A stretch of DNA of 64,000 nt. Origin: Aculops lycopersici. Lineage: Eukaryota > Arthropoda > Arachnida > Trombidiformes > Eriophyidae. The notes beneath the pieces were generated by a model. That model saw nothing but the letters and a program-made list of their open reading frames with translations. It had not been told where the DNA came from and did not search any database. This document shows, piece by piece, positions 1 through 8,980 of this stretch. Each line of letters starts with the position of its first letter. Positions within the stretch are counted from its first letter, which is position 1. Position numbers and translations under genes: made by a program. The stretch lies in assembly GCA_015350385.1 (NCBI GenBank), contig WNKI01000003.1, positions 1,019,138 through 1,083,137 of the forward strand. The letters run 5' to 3'.

Positions 1-54
1 GCCCACTTTCGCTTACCTGCAGAGCTTACCAAGCGTCGCTCACATTTGAATTGA
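1..54 (+). CDS. possible C-terminal end of a plus-strand gene (partial)
   Basis: The first 54 bases are open in frame 1 and would encode a 17-residue tail, AHFRLPAELTKRRSHLN, ending in TGA. The basic, helix-like tail could be the end of a gene that starts left of the window. A plus-strand gene here would be convergent with OSGEPL1, with about 280 bp between stop codons, matching the pattern elsewhere in the window. Alternatively, the CTTACCTGCAG at 12-22 is a plus-strand splice acceptor or the complement of a minus-strand donor. Product unknown; the call rests only on the open frame and the context. Confidence 0.25.
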   Translation, partial: AHFRLPAELTKRRSHLN

Positions 55-332
55 GAGTACCAAATTAGCAACGCCTCAGGTGAAAACAACAAACGTCTTT
101 AGTCTCCCCTCCGGTGAATTGGAGAGCGAGAAAACCTTTTGCTGAACTTCATTTCTTCGTGATGGTATCATGGTTTCAACCTAATGAAAAGGCCAATTGA
201 ATTCACCTCGCCCCAACTAACATTGCTGAGGATGCACCATTTGATGCTCATAATATGTGATGATGGTAACTCAATAATAAATACCCTGTCGAGTTATAAT
301 CAAAAGTTTTGGCTCATGTTAGTCACAAGCAA
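55..332. other. intergenic 3' region
   Basis: AT-rich sequence downstream of OSGEPL1 on the minus strand and of the possible partial gene on the plus strand. The plus-strand frame running through here into the OSGEPL1 C-terminus is an antisense shadow. No other element recognised. Confidence 0.4.
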
Positions 333-1697
333 TCAGCGTTTTATTTTGAACTCTGGATGGTTCAGTTTTTGTAACTTCATCGACTTCATTCTGATTGATT
401 CACTTATATCCCTACCAATGGGACAAGTTGCTTGCCTATCGAGGAGATCCATTTGACTTGAGTCCACAATCACTGATTGGTGGATATCACAGTTTAAATT
501 CGTCTGATTGCTAGAATAATGTTGATCACCTCGATCCAGGTAATCCTGGTACTTGAGCATTCCATTCCAAGCTATCATTAAACCATTGTCGGAACACAGA
601 GCCTTTGAGGGAGCAAATACACGATTATTTGTCTCGAATCCTTTCTCACATGCCAGTCTAATTCCATCCACAAGGTACTTATTGGCAGCCACTCCACCAG
701 AAACAACGACATCAATGCAACTGTCGTCCTCTTCGACCAATTTTCTCAATTCAAATCCTAAATGACTAGTATCACCATCACTTGCAAACACTGCTTCATT
801 CTCATACTTCCAAAACATTCTATAATACATAATTGCTCGTTGAAGTCTCTTTGCTATTTGTATGAGCATAACCCTTTGAAGCGAGGCACAAACATGTCCA
901 AGTTCCTGCTGCAGGACATCACGATCCCCTCGAGCCCATAGGGTGTCTATTACGGGTACAAATTTATCGAACATGCTACGATATGCAGAGAAACTGAAAG
1001 TACAATCTTGATGTTGAGCCATTGGGTAGTTACCATCTGAGCTAGCAAAATACTTGAATCGATCGGCGTCCTCGCGTCGAGAAAGCAACTCGATGGCAGC
1101 CCCGCCGCTTATTCTATCAAATGGCGGACCAAGATTTCTTAACTTGAGTCGGCGAGCAATCTTGTCCAAAACATCACCTGGCGCATCATCACGTGATTCG
1201 CCGAGCAATTCAAACTCGTTGTAACGTTTTGCGATCGATAGTAAGCAATGGCCGCCACTTACAAGGAGGGCCATAAATGGAAACTTGATTGAACGATTCT
1301 CAAGTAGAGGCATGAGGGCATGAGCTTGCATGTGATGTATGGGTATCAGTGGTTTTGAGTACTTCTTTACCAATCTCTTGGCATAGTTCAACCCAACTTT
1401 TAAGGAAAAATCTAGCCCTGGTCGGGTGGTCACTGCAATGGCGTCGATATCGCTAGCTATGGACTGGAGTTTGGACTCCTGAAATGCTTTGTTTGCAACT
1501 TTGTCGATATTCATTAGGTGAAATTCCTTTGCAATAACTGGAATGATTCCGCCCAAAGTTAGATGCTCTTTCAACGGAGAATGAATGCAATTGCTTAGTA
1601 TCTTCCCATTTCGACCCACGATAGCCACTCCAGTATCATCGCAACTACTTTCGATTCCTAGCACGTGTGGTGAAGTGCATAAGTGTGACGATGACAT
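333..1697 (-). CDS. OSGEPL1: tRNA N6-adenosine threonylcarbamoyltransferase, mitochondrial (OSGEPL1/Qri7 family)
   Basis: This enzyme transfers threonylcarbamoyl from TC-AMP to A37 of ANN-decoding tRNAs in mitochondria. The 454-residue product starts VLGIESSCDDTG near residue 12 (the ASKHA nucleotide-binding start). It has the metal-binding HHMQAHA motif (H-x3-H), SGGH, and near the C-terminus VSGGVAANKYL and SDNGLMIAWNG, which carries the metal-ligand Asp. The end PIGRDISESI matches the animal OSGEPL1 terminus, separating it from cytosolic OSGEP/Kae1. It is about 40 residues longer than the human protein, from insertions around WKYENEAVFASDG and before the last motif. I start at the ATG at 1697; the frame runs 48 bp further up only from a TTG. 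No clear mitochondrial presequence is visible, so a 5' exon is possible. A CA|GTATGTAAG donor-like site lies just upstream on the minus strand. Confidence 0.93.
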   Translation of the reverse strand: MSSSHLCTSPHVLGIESSCDDTGVAIVGRNGKILSNCIHSPLKEHLTLGGIIPVIAKEFHLMNIDKVANKAFQESKLQSIASDIDAIAVTTRPGLDFSLKVGLNYAKRLVKKYSKPLIPIHHMQAHALMPLLENRSIKFPFMALLVSGGHCLLSIAKRYNEFELLGESRDDAPGDVLDKIARRLKLRNLGPPFDRISGGAAIELLSRREDADRFKYFASSDGNYPMAQHQDCTFSFSAYRSMFDKFVPVIDTLWARGDRDVLQQELGHVCASLQRVMLIQIAKRLQRAIMYYRMFWKYENEAVFASDGDTSHLGFELRKLVEEDDSCIDVVVSGGVAANKYLVDGIRLACEKGFETNNRVFAPSKALCSDNGLMIAWNGMLKYQDYLDRGDQHYSSNQTNLNCDIHQSVIVDSSQMDLLDRQATCPIGRDISESIRMKSMKLQKLNHPEFKIKR

Positions 1698-2136
1698 TAT
1701 GGCTAGCCATATATGATCATTCTTACATACTGTTGACCTGGACAATCGCCAGGTAATAATGGCTGGTTTGAAGTATCCAGTTTTTAATAAATAACTGAGA
1801 AATTCTATTTGACTCGGAGAATGTGTCCACTACAAATCTGTATGGGCGTTCGAATGTATTTTTCCACAACAATGTGCATCGAAATTCGCGTTGAATAGTC
1901 GAGGTTTTTGTGCGCCAACTCTAGCGAATGAGGAGCAACTTTTTGCAATGCAGCTAAAGAAGCAAACGAATCCTCAAGACCAAAGTTTCAATTTCTCTCC
2001 GACTTAATTCGACTTAGAAGTGGAGAGCCTACAAAGTTGGTTTTTTATCATTTGCTTCCAAATGATCAGAGCAACTAGTAGATGACTGAATGATTGACTC
2101 ACACCTTATTTGCATCCATAGGCCAACAAATTCATC
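1698..2136. promoter_or_regulatory. divergent promoter region of OSGEPL1 and DNTTIP1-like gene
   Basis: A 439-bp gap between two head-to-head start codons, so both promoters and 5' UTRs must lie here. No TATA box stands out. TTGCATCCATAG just before the plus-strand ATG could be a splice acceptor. Confidence 0.5.
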
Positions 2137-2469
2137 ATGTCAAATACAAAATTGTGTCCTAATGGTCCCATAAGCTCGACGCCTCTAAGCTTAGACCATA
2201 ATGTCTCCACACCCAAACCCAAGAGACGAGGCGCTGCCAAGTCCACCTCAAAGTCAGTCAACAAGTTAAGAGAGGCCTTGCAGCCATCTATCAATGAGGA
2301 AATTGATGCTGTAGTGCAAAAGTACATAACCCTTTATATTAGACCAGGAGTTGATAACATAGAGTACAACCAAAAGATTGGTTGTATTCCGGTTAGTGGT
2401 ATCCCACCCGAGAAATACATCAAGACTATATGCAAGCAAATCTTAGAGGAAGCAAAGAAAATGTATTAG
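2137..2469 (+). CDS. DNTTIP1: minimal DNTTIP1-like protein (MiDAC dimerisation domain only)
   Basis: Residues from about 45 to the end (KLREALQPSINEEIDAVVQK ... KQILEEAKKMY) match the N-terminal dimerisation domain of DNTTIP1/TdIF1, which in humans reads LRAVLQPSINEEIQTVFNKY and ends in an LEQAKLLF helix. In the mitotic deacetylase complex MiDAC this domain dimerises and binds and activates HDAC1/2 together with an ELM2-SANT protein. The protein here is 110 residues. The human protein is about 330, with an AT-hook and a Ski/Sno/Dac-like DNA- and nucleosome-binding C-terminal domain, and both are absent. The stop is followed by only 182 bp before the convergent CDC23 stop, which leaves no room for the missing part. 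The N-terminal 40 residues are basic (PKPKRRGAAKS) and may be a nuclear localisation signal. The start ATG is the only one in frame. Confidence 0.8.
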   Translation: MSNTKLCPNGPISSTPLSLDHNVSTPKPKRRGAAKSTSKSVNKLREALQPSINEEIDAVVQKYITLYIRPGVDNIEYNQKIGCIPVSGIPPEKYIKTICKQILEEAKKMY

Positions 2470-2551
2470 TTAAAATGAGAATCAATTAGATGTACTGATA
2501 ATTAACCTATTATCTAGAGTTGATCATGAACTACTACAACAGCAACAAGTA

Positions 2552-2557
2552 TTTAAT
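2552..2557 (-). terminator. candidate poly(A) signal ATTAAA for CDC23
   Basis: TTTAAT on the plus strand reads ATTAAA on the minus strand, about 95 nt past the CDC23 stop, in the short convergent spacer shared with the DNTTIP1-like gene. Confidence 0.4.
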
Positions 2558-2651
2558 GGCATCATCGTGTATAATATGACAGACGGATGGATGATCATGA
2601 TAATGGTTTGATGTGACAAATGGTCATTCTTGGACTCTACGCCCCCGAACA

Positions 2652-4076
2652 CTAAATGCGCATTGAATCACTATCATTCAATCTGGATGCATTAAATCTA
2701 TCAACATCCGGACCGCCACGCTTTTTACATATCATTGCCTCCTTGATGGAACCCATCTTCTCAAAGACAGTTCCCAATGCCATATACATAATACTATCAT
2801 TGGGCCTATACTTTCCAACCTGAGAGTAATAATAGATACACTCTTGTAAGTTGCGAATATTACTATTTGGTGCATTAGCTTTAGTTTCGGATGTATTACC
2901 TAAGCCCAACCAAGCTCTACAATCCCGTTTGTTAATTGATATAGCAAATCTGTATGCTTGCAATGCCTTCTCATAATTCTTCATCTCTAAATATTCATGT
3001 CCAATTAAAGTCCATGAATCCAGGTGATCTGGATTCAATCTTAATGCACGATTAAAGTAAATTACTGCCTTGCCATGTTGCTCTCTAGCACTAAATGAGT
3101 TAGCAATAGACAAGTTAGCCTCGGTCGTGAATGGGTCAATCTGCTCTACTTCATAGGCCAACTTGGACAAACCCTCAACGTACTTCCGCACGTACAACAG
3201 GTTGCTATATAAATCCATAGAATCGACCCTATAAGGGTCGTCCTTTCTAATGACATTGAACAATTCCATTGCTGCCTTATATTTCCCTGTTGAGTAACCA
3301 TAAGATCGAGCATTTTGTGTCTTCATGAAATGCGAGTCTTTGAAGTGTTTGTCCAGTATATTGAGAGTATCTTTCTTACTTAACATGGTCCAAGGTTCAT
3401 CAATGCCCATGTCGAGCTTTTGTCGCATTTGGGTATAGAAGAATACCTTGAATATATGATTTGGAAGTGATAAAGCATTGAGTTGATCGTCCTTGTCAAT
3501 TAAAGTAGACAACAAGTGCCAAGCTGACCAATTTTGTGGACTTGCATTGATTGAATCCACCAAAACAGTTACGGCCCATTTTTGAAGCTTGAGTTTAAAA
3601 AGAACTAACGCATAAACATAAAGCAACCAGCCGTCGGGTGGCACTCTATCGATAGATCTTTCCAGAGAGTCTCTTAACTCGTTGAATTTTATCAATGCCT
3701 TCTTAGGTAAGTTGAGGCTAACATCACTCATGAGATCAATACGTTTCTTCTCGGCCGCTTTGTATCTGGAAAAGTAATGCAGGAATCGAGTTTGATCATC
3801 ATCCTGATGGTTACGGCTTATGTGAGCAGCTCTATCATATTCATGCAATTCAAAGCAAGACTTGGCGTATTCTAGTTCTGGGCAAAAGTTTGAGTTTATA
3901 TCATTGAGATCTTTCTCCAATTTTGTCAACAACTTCTCCTCGCCATCCTCAGGCAAGGAAAATAATAAATCTTCAACAAATTCGCAAGCTTTTCTCAGGC
4001 ATCTTTGCTCGGACAAAATACACGCTGTCCATAGTTCTGTTCTTATCTTGTTTATGCTATACTTGTTGAGATCCAT
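2652..4076 (-). CDS. CDC23: anaphase-promoting complex subunit 8 (CDC23/APC8), short form
   Basis: CDC23 is a TPR scaffold subunit of the APC/C ubiquitin ligase that drives mitotic exit. The N-terminus (RTELWTACILSEQRCLRKACEF) matches the CDC23 N-terminal domain. TPR helices follow at about residues 145-190, 258-300, 318-400 (the pair HGKAVIYFNRALRLNPDHLDSWT and YEKALQAYRFAISINKRDCRAW) and 408-450 (ECIYYYSQVGKYRPNDSIMY). The product is 474 residues against about 597 in human. It stops soon after the GxxxEKMGSIKEA helix, so the last TPRs and the disordered tail are absent. The next gene's stop is only 182 bp downstream, so a missed 3' coding exon of that size is unlikely. The start is the ATG at MDLNKYSIN. 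One exon. Head-to-head with RNF146. Confidence 0.9.
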   Translation of the reverse strand: MDLNKYSINKIRTELWTACILSEQRCLRKACEFVEDLLFSLPEDGEEKLLTKLEKDLNDINSNFCPELEYAKSCFELHEYDRAAHISRNHQDDDQTRFLHYFSRYKAAEKKRIDLMSDVSLNLPKKALIKFNELRDSLERSIDRVPPDGWLLYVYALVLFKLKLQKWAVTVLVDSINASPQNWSAWHLLSTLIDKDDQLNALSLPNHIFKVFFYTQMRQKLDMGIDEPWTMLSKKDTLNILDKHFKDSHFMKTQNARSYGYSTGKYKAAMELFNVIRKDDPYRVDSMDLYSNLLYVRKYVEGLSKLAYEVEQIDPFTTEANLSIANSFSAREQHGKAVIYFNRALRLNPDHLDSWTLIGHEYLEMKNYEKALQAYRFAISINKRDCRAWLGLGNTSETKANAPNSNIRNLQECIYYYSQVGKYRPNDSIMYMALGTVFEKMGSIKEAMICKKRGGPDVDRFNASRLNDSDSMRI

Positions 4077-4335
4077 TTGGTTTAATTGAATCTAATCAGA
4101 CGAGATAACTAATGATCTTAGTCTGATAGGAATATGGAGTAGGCGCGCAAAATATAAACAAAAACACGTTGTCTTCTCAATTCGCGAGCAACTCACCCTG
4201 CTCACTTGGAAAGTTCATTTTTGCGCGTGCTTACGATGAAAAGCTGAAGCAGGGAAATTTCAAATCAATGAACCATCCACCTTTCTTATTGATCTCGAAA
4301 GGCTTGTTTTTGGGTGAAAATATCAAGTATCAAAG
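4077..4335. promoter_or_regulatory. divergent promoter of CDC23 and RNF146
   Basis: 259 bp between two start codons. It must hold both promoters. A GC-rich GGCGCGC patch lies near 4142. No TATA box is obvious. Confidence 0.45.
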
Positions 4336-4905
4336 ATGGAACCTATGGAGCAGGATAGTATACAACCACCTGTAGATGGTCCGCAAACTTGCGGTATTTG
4401 CCTCGCGCCACCGAGAAACGCTATTGAACTTCCATGTAGCCACACTTTCTGCTTCCTATGTGTCAAGGGAACTTTAGAGACTACAGGTAAATGCGCTTTA
4501 TGCCGTTGGGAAATCCCACTAAGTTTCAACTTTATTGAACACGACATTTTAGGCAATGTCCACTTGCCCAAGTCTAGTGATGGCAACTATTGGTTTTACA
4601 AGGGCTACCAAGGTTGGTGGCTCTACGATGGGGATACCACAACCGAATTAGAGAACGCCTGGAATCGAGGTGACGAAACATTCAAGAAAGTGATCGCAGG
4701 TTCTACTTATATAATCGACTTTCGCGATATGACACAACGAAGAGAGGATGGCGATGGAAACGGGCGTCAAGTTTGTCGAGCTCCGCTAGACTTCGACACG
4801 ATACTTGGATTAGCGGGCATCAGAGGACACGATTTCGAAGGAATGTTGGAGATGATGCGATTCCAAGATAACTTTAGGCAACCCGGACAGCATATCTCAA
4901 TCTGA
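4336..4905 (+). CDS. RNF146: E3 ubiquitin ligase RNF146 (Iduna), RING-WWE core
   Basis: RNF146 ubiquitylates poly(ADP-ribosyl)ated proteins such as tankyrase targets (axin in Wnt signalling). A C3HC4 RING finger is complete: C19, C22, C34, H36, C39, C42, C53, C56. The WWE domain, which reads the iso-ADP-ribose unit of PAR, covers about residues 78-150 and keeps the YWFYKGYQGWWLYDG core and the TYIIDFRDMTQRR strand. At 189 residues it is about half the human length; the long C-terminal tail with most tankyrase-binding motifs is gone. One RxxGxG-like sequence (REDGDG, in QRREDGDGNG) inside the WWE end resembles the tankyrase-binding consensus, but that may be chance. Single exon; its stop is 151 bp from the convergent PPP4C stop. 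Confidence 0.92.
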   Translation: MEPMEQDSIQPPVDGPQTCGICLAPPRNAIELPCSHTFCFLCVKGTLETTGKCALCRWEIPLSFNFIEHDILGNVHLPKSSDGNYWFYKGYQGWWLYDGDTTTELENAWNRGDETFKKVIAGSTYIIDFRDMTQRREDGDGNGRQVCRAPLDFDTILGLAGIRGHDFEGMLEMMRFQDNFRQPGQHISI

Positions 4906-5056
4906 TTTGATCTCAACTGAGTTGAGAAATGAAAAATAACTGCCGCCAGTAGAGTTCTTACTCTAAGGACACGCACTAATTAAAAGAAGACGCAACCACT
5001 AACTAGTTATAAACAGTTATATTCTCCACTTTTTAATCTTGTCTTGACAAATGACA

Positions 5057-5977
5057 CTAGAGAAAGTACTCTGGTTGGGGCTTCTTGGAGGGTATTCCTC
5101 TTGTCTCCTGTGACGCTGCATCAAATATTGAGAAGTCTCTCTTTAGATACTCGTTCAAATGTAAAATGGCAGCTACATTTCCACAACGATAACAATAATT
5201 TGGTGCAGACCAGACAGTGAGCACCGTTTCGTCAAAGTGCCATTTATAACCTTCCATAACAAGCTGATGGGCTCTACAAATCATGTCGAGATTATTTGTT
5301 TGATTGAAAGCTGTAACCACATCGCTGCCAAACAGGAAGCCAGCTCCTCGGGGACTTGTGTTCCAGCCGGTTGTTGAATCTTCAGGATCTGACCATAGTA
5401 AATCGCACATGGGTCCGTCATGGGGCACTTCTTGTTTCCTATCAATAACTCTAATTTGGTCTAGCTTCTCTATGGATGGCGAGAGTCCACCATGAACGCA
5501 AAAGATGCGACCATTTATAATGGCCGACAGGCTAAGGTAATCGAAAATTTCTGTGCAATATCTCCAAACTGTGATTGATCCATACTTTCTGATACATTCA
5601 TCGTAGAAACCATAAACTTGAGTAATTTGTCTACTTTCGTGATTACCACGTATAAGAGTTATCCTATCGGGATATCTAACCTTCAAAGCTAATAGAAGTA
5701 AGAAAGTTTCAACTGAATAGAAGCCACGATCTACAAAATCGCCCATAAATAAGTAACTAGTTTCTGGAACATTGCCTCCAACTTTGAACAATTCCTTGAG
5801 GTCATAAAATTGTCCATGTATATCGCCACAAACTGTAACTGGAGCATCAACTCGTTGGACATTAGACTCTTCAATTAATATCTCCCTAGCCTTTGCACAA
5901 AGAGCCTTCACCTCGCTCTCGGTGATGGTCTCGCACCTTCGCAATTGTTCAATTTGTCTGTCTAAGTCTGAACTCAT
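5057..5977 (-). CDS. PPP4C: serine/threonine-protein phosphatase 4 catalytic subunit
   Basis: Catalytic subunit of PP4, which acts in DNA-damage recovery, centrosome maturation and chromatin dephosphorylation. The 306 residues match the family length (human 307). All phosphoprotein-phosphatase signatures are present: GDIHG (D52, H54), GDFVDRG (D80), RGNHE (N112, H113), then [15 protein letters not shown] and the invariant YFL C-terminus, which is carboxymethylated in PP2A-like enzymes. The N-terminus ([16 protein letters not shown]) and KKPQPEYFL are typical of PP4 rather than PP2A or PP6. One exon with an ATG start. Highly conserved throughout, unlike most neighbours. Confidence 0.97.
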   Translation of the reverse strand: MSSDLDRQIEQLRRCETITESEVKALCAKAREILIEESNVQRVDAPVTVCGDIHGQFYDLKELFKVGGNVPETSYLFMGDFVDRGFYSVETFLLLLALKVRYPDRITLIRGNHESRQITQVYGFYDECIRKYGSITVWRYCTEIFDYLSLSAIINGRIFCVHGGLSPSIEKLDQIRVIDRKQEVPHDGPMCDLLWSDPEDSTTGWNTSPRGAGFLFGSDVVTAFNQTNNLDMICRAHQLVMEGYKWHFDETVLTVWSAPNYCYRCGNVAAILHLNEYLKRDFSIFDAASQETRGIPSKKPQPEYFL

Positions 5978-7289
5978 GCTTAATTTGTTGTGATGATGTT
6001 TCTTAAACAGTGGTGCTAGTTGAAATGGTCTGATGTGTTAGTGATTCACTATTCTTCTTAAACGTCAGGTTGCCTGTCACTTGATTCACTGTTTGGATGA
6101 TGGAGCGGAGCGAGAAGTTTCAAAGTATTTGTTGCTTGCTCCTTCCTTCTTCCTCGTAATGGACGCAAGTTGCGATAGTTATGAGGCTTCCTACTAACTT
6201 CGTCAATGAATAACGGACGATCTTGCTTGATTCTTTGCTTGATAGCCAATCACATTTATATTCTTCAGAGGGAATGTGTCGAAATAAGACGACAATTACG
6301 ATAAGAGACTATATAAAAAATTATGCAAAATCTGGATGTGTTGTGTTTCCATTTGAAGCAACACGAATCAAGACAGAAAACATTGGGAAAACATCTAAAA
6401 ACCAATGGTAGCGATGACGGCGAGGAAGAAATTGGTAGCGGCAGTCGTAGAGTCACGGCTCTTGGGTTCAGCTGCTCTCCTGGGTGGTGGCGGCTGCCTG
6501 CATCAGAAGCGGCAAAAATGCAAGGCGCCGAAACTAACACAGCTCGATTGCCATTGAAAACTCCATGCGCTTCGACATTGTCGTCGTCGTCGTATGGCAA
6601 AACCCCCGAGTGCGCAAGATTTTAATGCAGCAGTTAAGCGTCACTATAGTGTCGAATGAACGCAATAACCCATAATCGCTTCCCGAACCACATGCAAAGA
6701 TTAGCCGGGTTGGGCGCGCGTTGCACTTGTTAGCCTCTCAATAGCTTTGGATCCCTGTCGATGACTAATTGCCGCTTTGCCACCAAAAAACAATCGAACT
6801 GATGGACTGTGTTGTTGCTGTTGTTTTGATGAGACTGATCGTATTGGCAAACTAGCTACAATATTTCTACAAATCAACTGTTCGGATAAAGTGTTGAATT
6901 GCGCAACAGGAACTATGCAACAGCAGCTAAGATCTCCTCCTATGCTAAGACCAAAATATTATTATTTAGAAGGAAGTGGTGATGCAAATTTGGTATAGAC
7001 ACTAAATCCGTTGAGACTCGATAAATCTTATTGCTGGAGGACGGGGAAAGTGTGCAATATCTAGATCTAGAATAGATATAGAACTTCCTCCGAAGTTCGG
7101 ACTCGATCCACGCACCATTTGCAGTTTCAAAGACGGTGCACGACATCGAAAAATGGTGCGCTGCACCACCAAGAATCGATGCGACGACGCAGGCGGCGCA
7201 CCACCACGAATGCCAATTTTGCCGCGAGGCGCTGAGGCCGAGCCAAGCGCCCGCCGGCCGGCGGCGTCAAGTTAACACAGACTCTCGAA

Positions 7290-7334
<45 letters not shown>

Positions 7335-8980
7335 TACAAGCTGTTGTCGGTAATGTTGTTGTTGTTGAGTTCGCATTGGTGTTTTGTTGGCTGGCTCCTT
7401 TGTGCCGTGGTCGCCAATGGCAATTCGCAACTTGCGATGAGCCTCACGCATTTGGGCGAAGGCAACGGGCACAGCAACCGATTGCCGCTGGTGGTCGTTT
7501 GCCCATTCGAGTGGCTCATTGGTTGGATTGCAGAGCAGCACAAAGCCTGGCATTAGCGTTAGTGTCCACTGGGCCAAAGTTCGTGTTTAAGTCGCTGGCT
7601 ATGCCGTGCACACAGCAGCAGCAGAGTTTTACTCGTCACTTCTTCTCCATCTCTGATCCTCTCCGCTGGCCGCTGGTCTCTTTCTGTTGTTGCTCGCAGG
7701 CTCGCACACAAACCCGAAGCATCAGCCTCCTTCCCTTCTCCGTCTCTCTCGCCAGGAGCAGCGACGGCAATGGTCGTGGCCGCCGCCGATTTGCACGCAG
7801 CTTACACAAGTTTGCAGTCGACTCGGCGTTGGCGGCGCTGCTGCTGCGCTGAGTTTCTATTCGCTGGCGGCCGAGCGTCGCACTTTCTGTGCGCCTTCTT
7901 CTTGTGGCAACTAGGGGGACAGCAGCCAGTAGCCAGCAACTATGCCGGACTAGCCGCGACGAATTCTGCTGCCCCCGCCGCTGCCAGCCAGTCTGTGTGC
8001 AGCGGTAGCGGTGGCGGCGGGCGCAGGCAGGCGGCAGGCAGACTTGCAAACAGGCTACAGCAGCAGCAGCAGCAGCAATGGCAGTAGCGAGAGGAGAGCC
8101 AATAAACCAACACACAGAAAGCGGAGAGAGAGATCAAGAAAAAGAAGAAGACTAGAGAAGTAGGTAACCAGTAAAAGACAAGAGGCAGCCGCGGCAGCAG
8201 TCAAAGCAGTAGCATTAACCTAGACCAATCATCATGTTATCATGGTGACGACATCAGCTTAGTATTATCATTCTTATACCTATTATATTATGCAAGAACC
8301 TATTTGATTGATGGACCAGAAACAGACTCATTGAATTTCCACTTATTAACCTGGAAGCTGATTGCGCGATATTGTTATTCTCTCTCTCTGTGCGCGCAAT
8401 TCTCTCTCAATATTTGAGTCGATTTGTAATAACTTAAACTTTGCTTCATTATATATTGATTCTCTTAAATTAAAAGAGAAAAAAGAAATTCTATCATTAT
8501 TATCAGCATCATTGAGAACAGCATTAGCAGCAAACTAAACTCAATCTTCAACTCTAACTGACCATAGTATTATCATCTTATTGCCTACCCTTAACATCAT
8601 CATAGGCATAAGCATCGAAATCAATCGATTCACTCACTTGGCATCATCTCAAAACCACAAACACATAACTATATGAACTATTTTATGCAATTAATTATTT
8701 TATTTTCAACAAATCATTACCCTCAAACTTGGAAGTATCCATCTAAGATTGCAAACATAGCACTAGTGCCGATACTACCTATTTCACTAGACAGATAGTT
8801 TCTGTTCGTCACTGGTGTCGAACTTTAGATTCTATTATATAAGACACGCAATCGACCGCAGCACGCGCCACGCAAGTTTTGCGCAAGGAGACAAGGGACG
8901 ACGAACAAAATTATCAACTCAACGATTTTTAGAGACTCACCTCAAAGGCCTGTTTAACATAACAACAGCGACTTGGAGCC
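5978..8980. promoter_or_regulatory. upstream region of PPP4C (minus) and Atrophin (plus), with probable Atrophin 5' UTR
   Basis: 3 kb with no convincing coding exon. The left part (5978-6300) must contain the PPP4C promoter. The 7200-8150 part is GC-rich, with CAG/GCC triplets, a long GA tract (7294-7331) and CAG runs near 7613 and 8060, typical of a CpG-rich promoter or 5' leader. Frames of 60-240 codons here start at non-ATG codons or show no domain. A donor-like TAG|GTAACC near 8163 and an acceptor-like CTACCTATTTCACTAGACAG ending near 8795 could define a 5' UTR intron for Atrophin. Confidence 0.4.
7294..7331. repeat. (GA)n microsatellite, about 19 units
   Basis: Uninterrupted GA dinucleotides in the GC-rich region upstream of Atrophin. 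Such tracts can bind GAGA-factor type proteins in arthropods, but function here is inference. Confidence 0.85.

Noticed and set aside
1698..1745. Sixteen-codon N-terminal extension of OSGEPL1
   Set aside because: Would need a TTG start; the ATG at 1697 directly precedes the conserved region.
6058..6249. 63-codon basic minus frame upstream of PPP4C
   Set aside because: Begins with TTG immediately after an in-frame TGA; no ATG and no clear splice acceptor.
7136..7852. 238-codon plus frame upstream of Atrophin
   Set aside because: Starts with GTG, runs through a GA microsatellite (giving Arg-Glu repeats) and CAG runs; overlaps equally long frames on the other strand.
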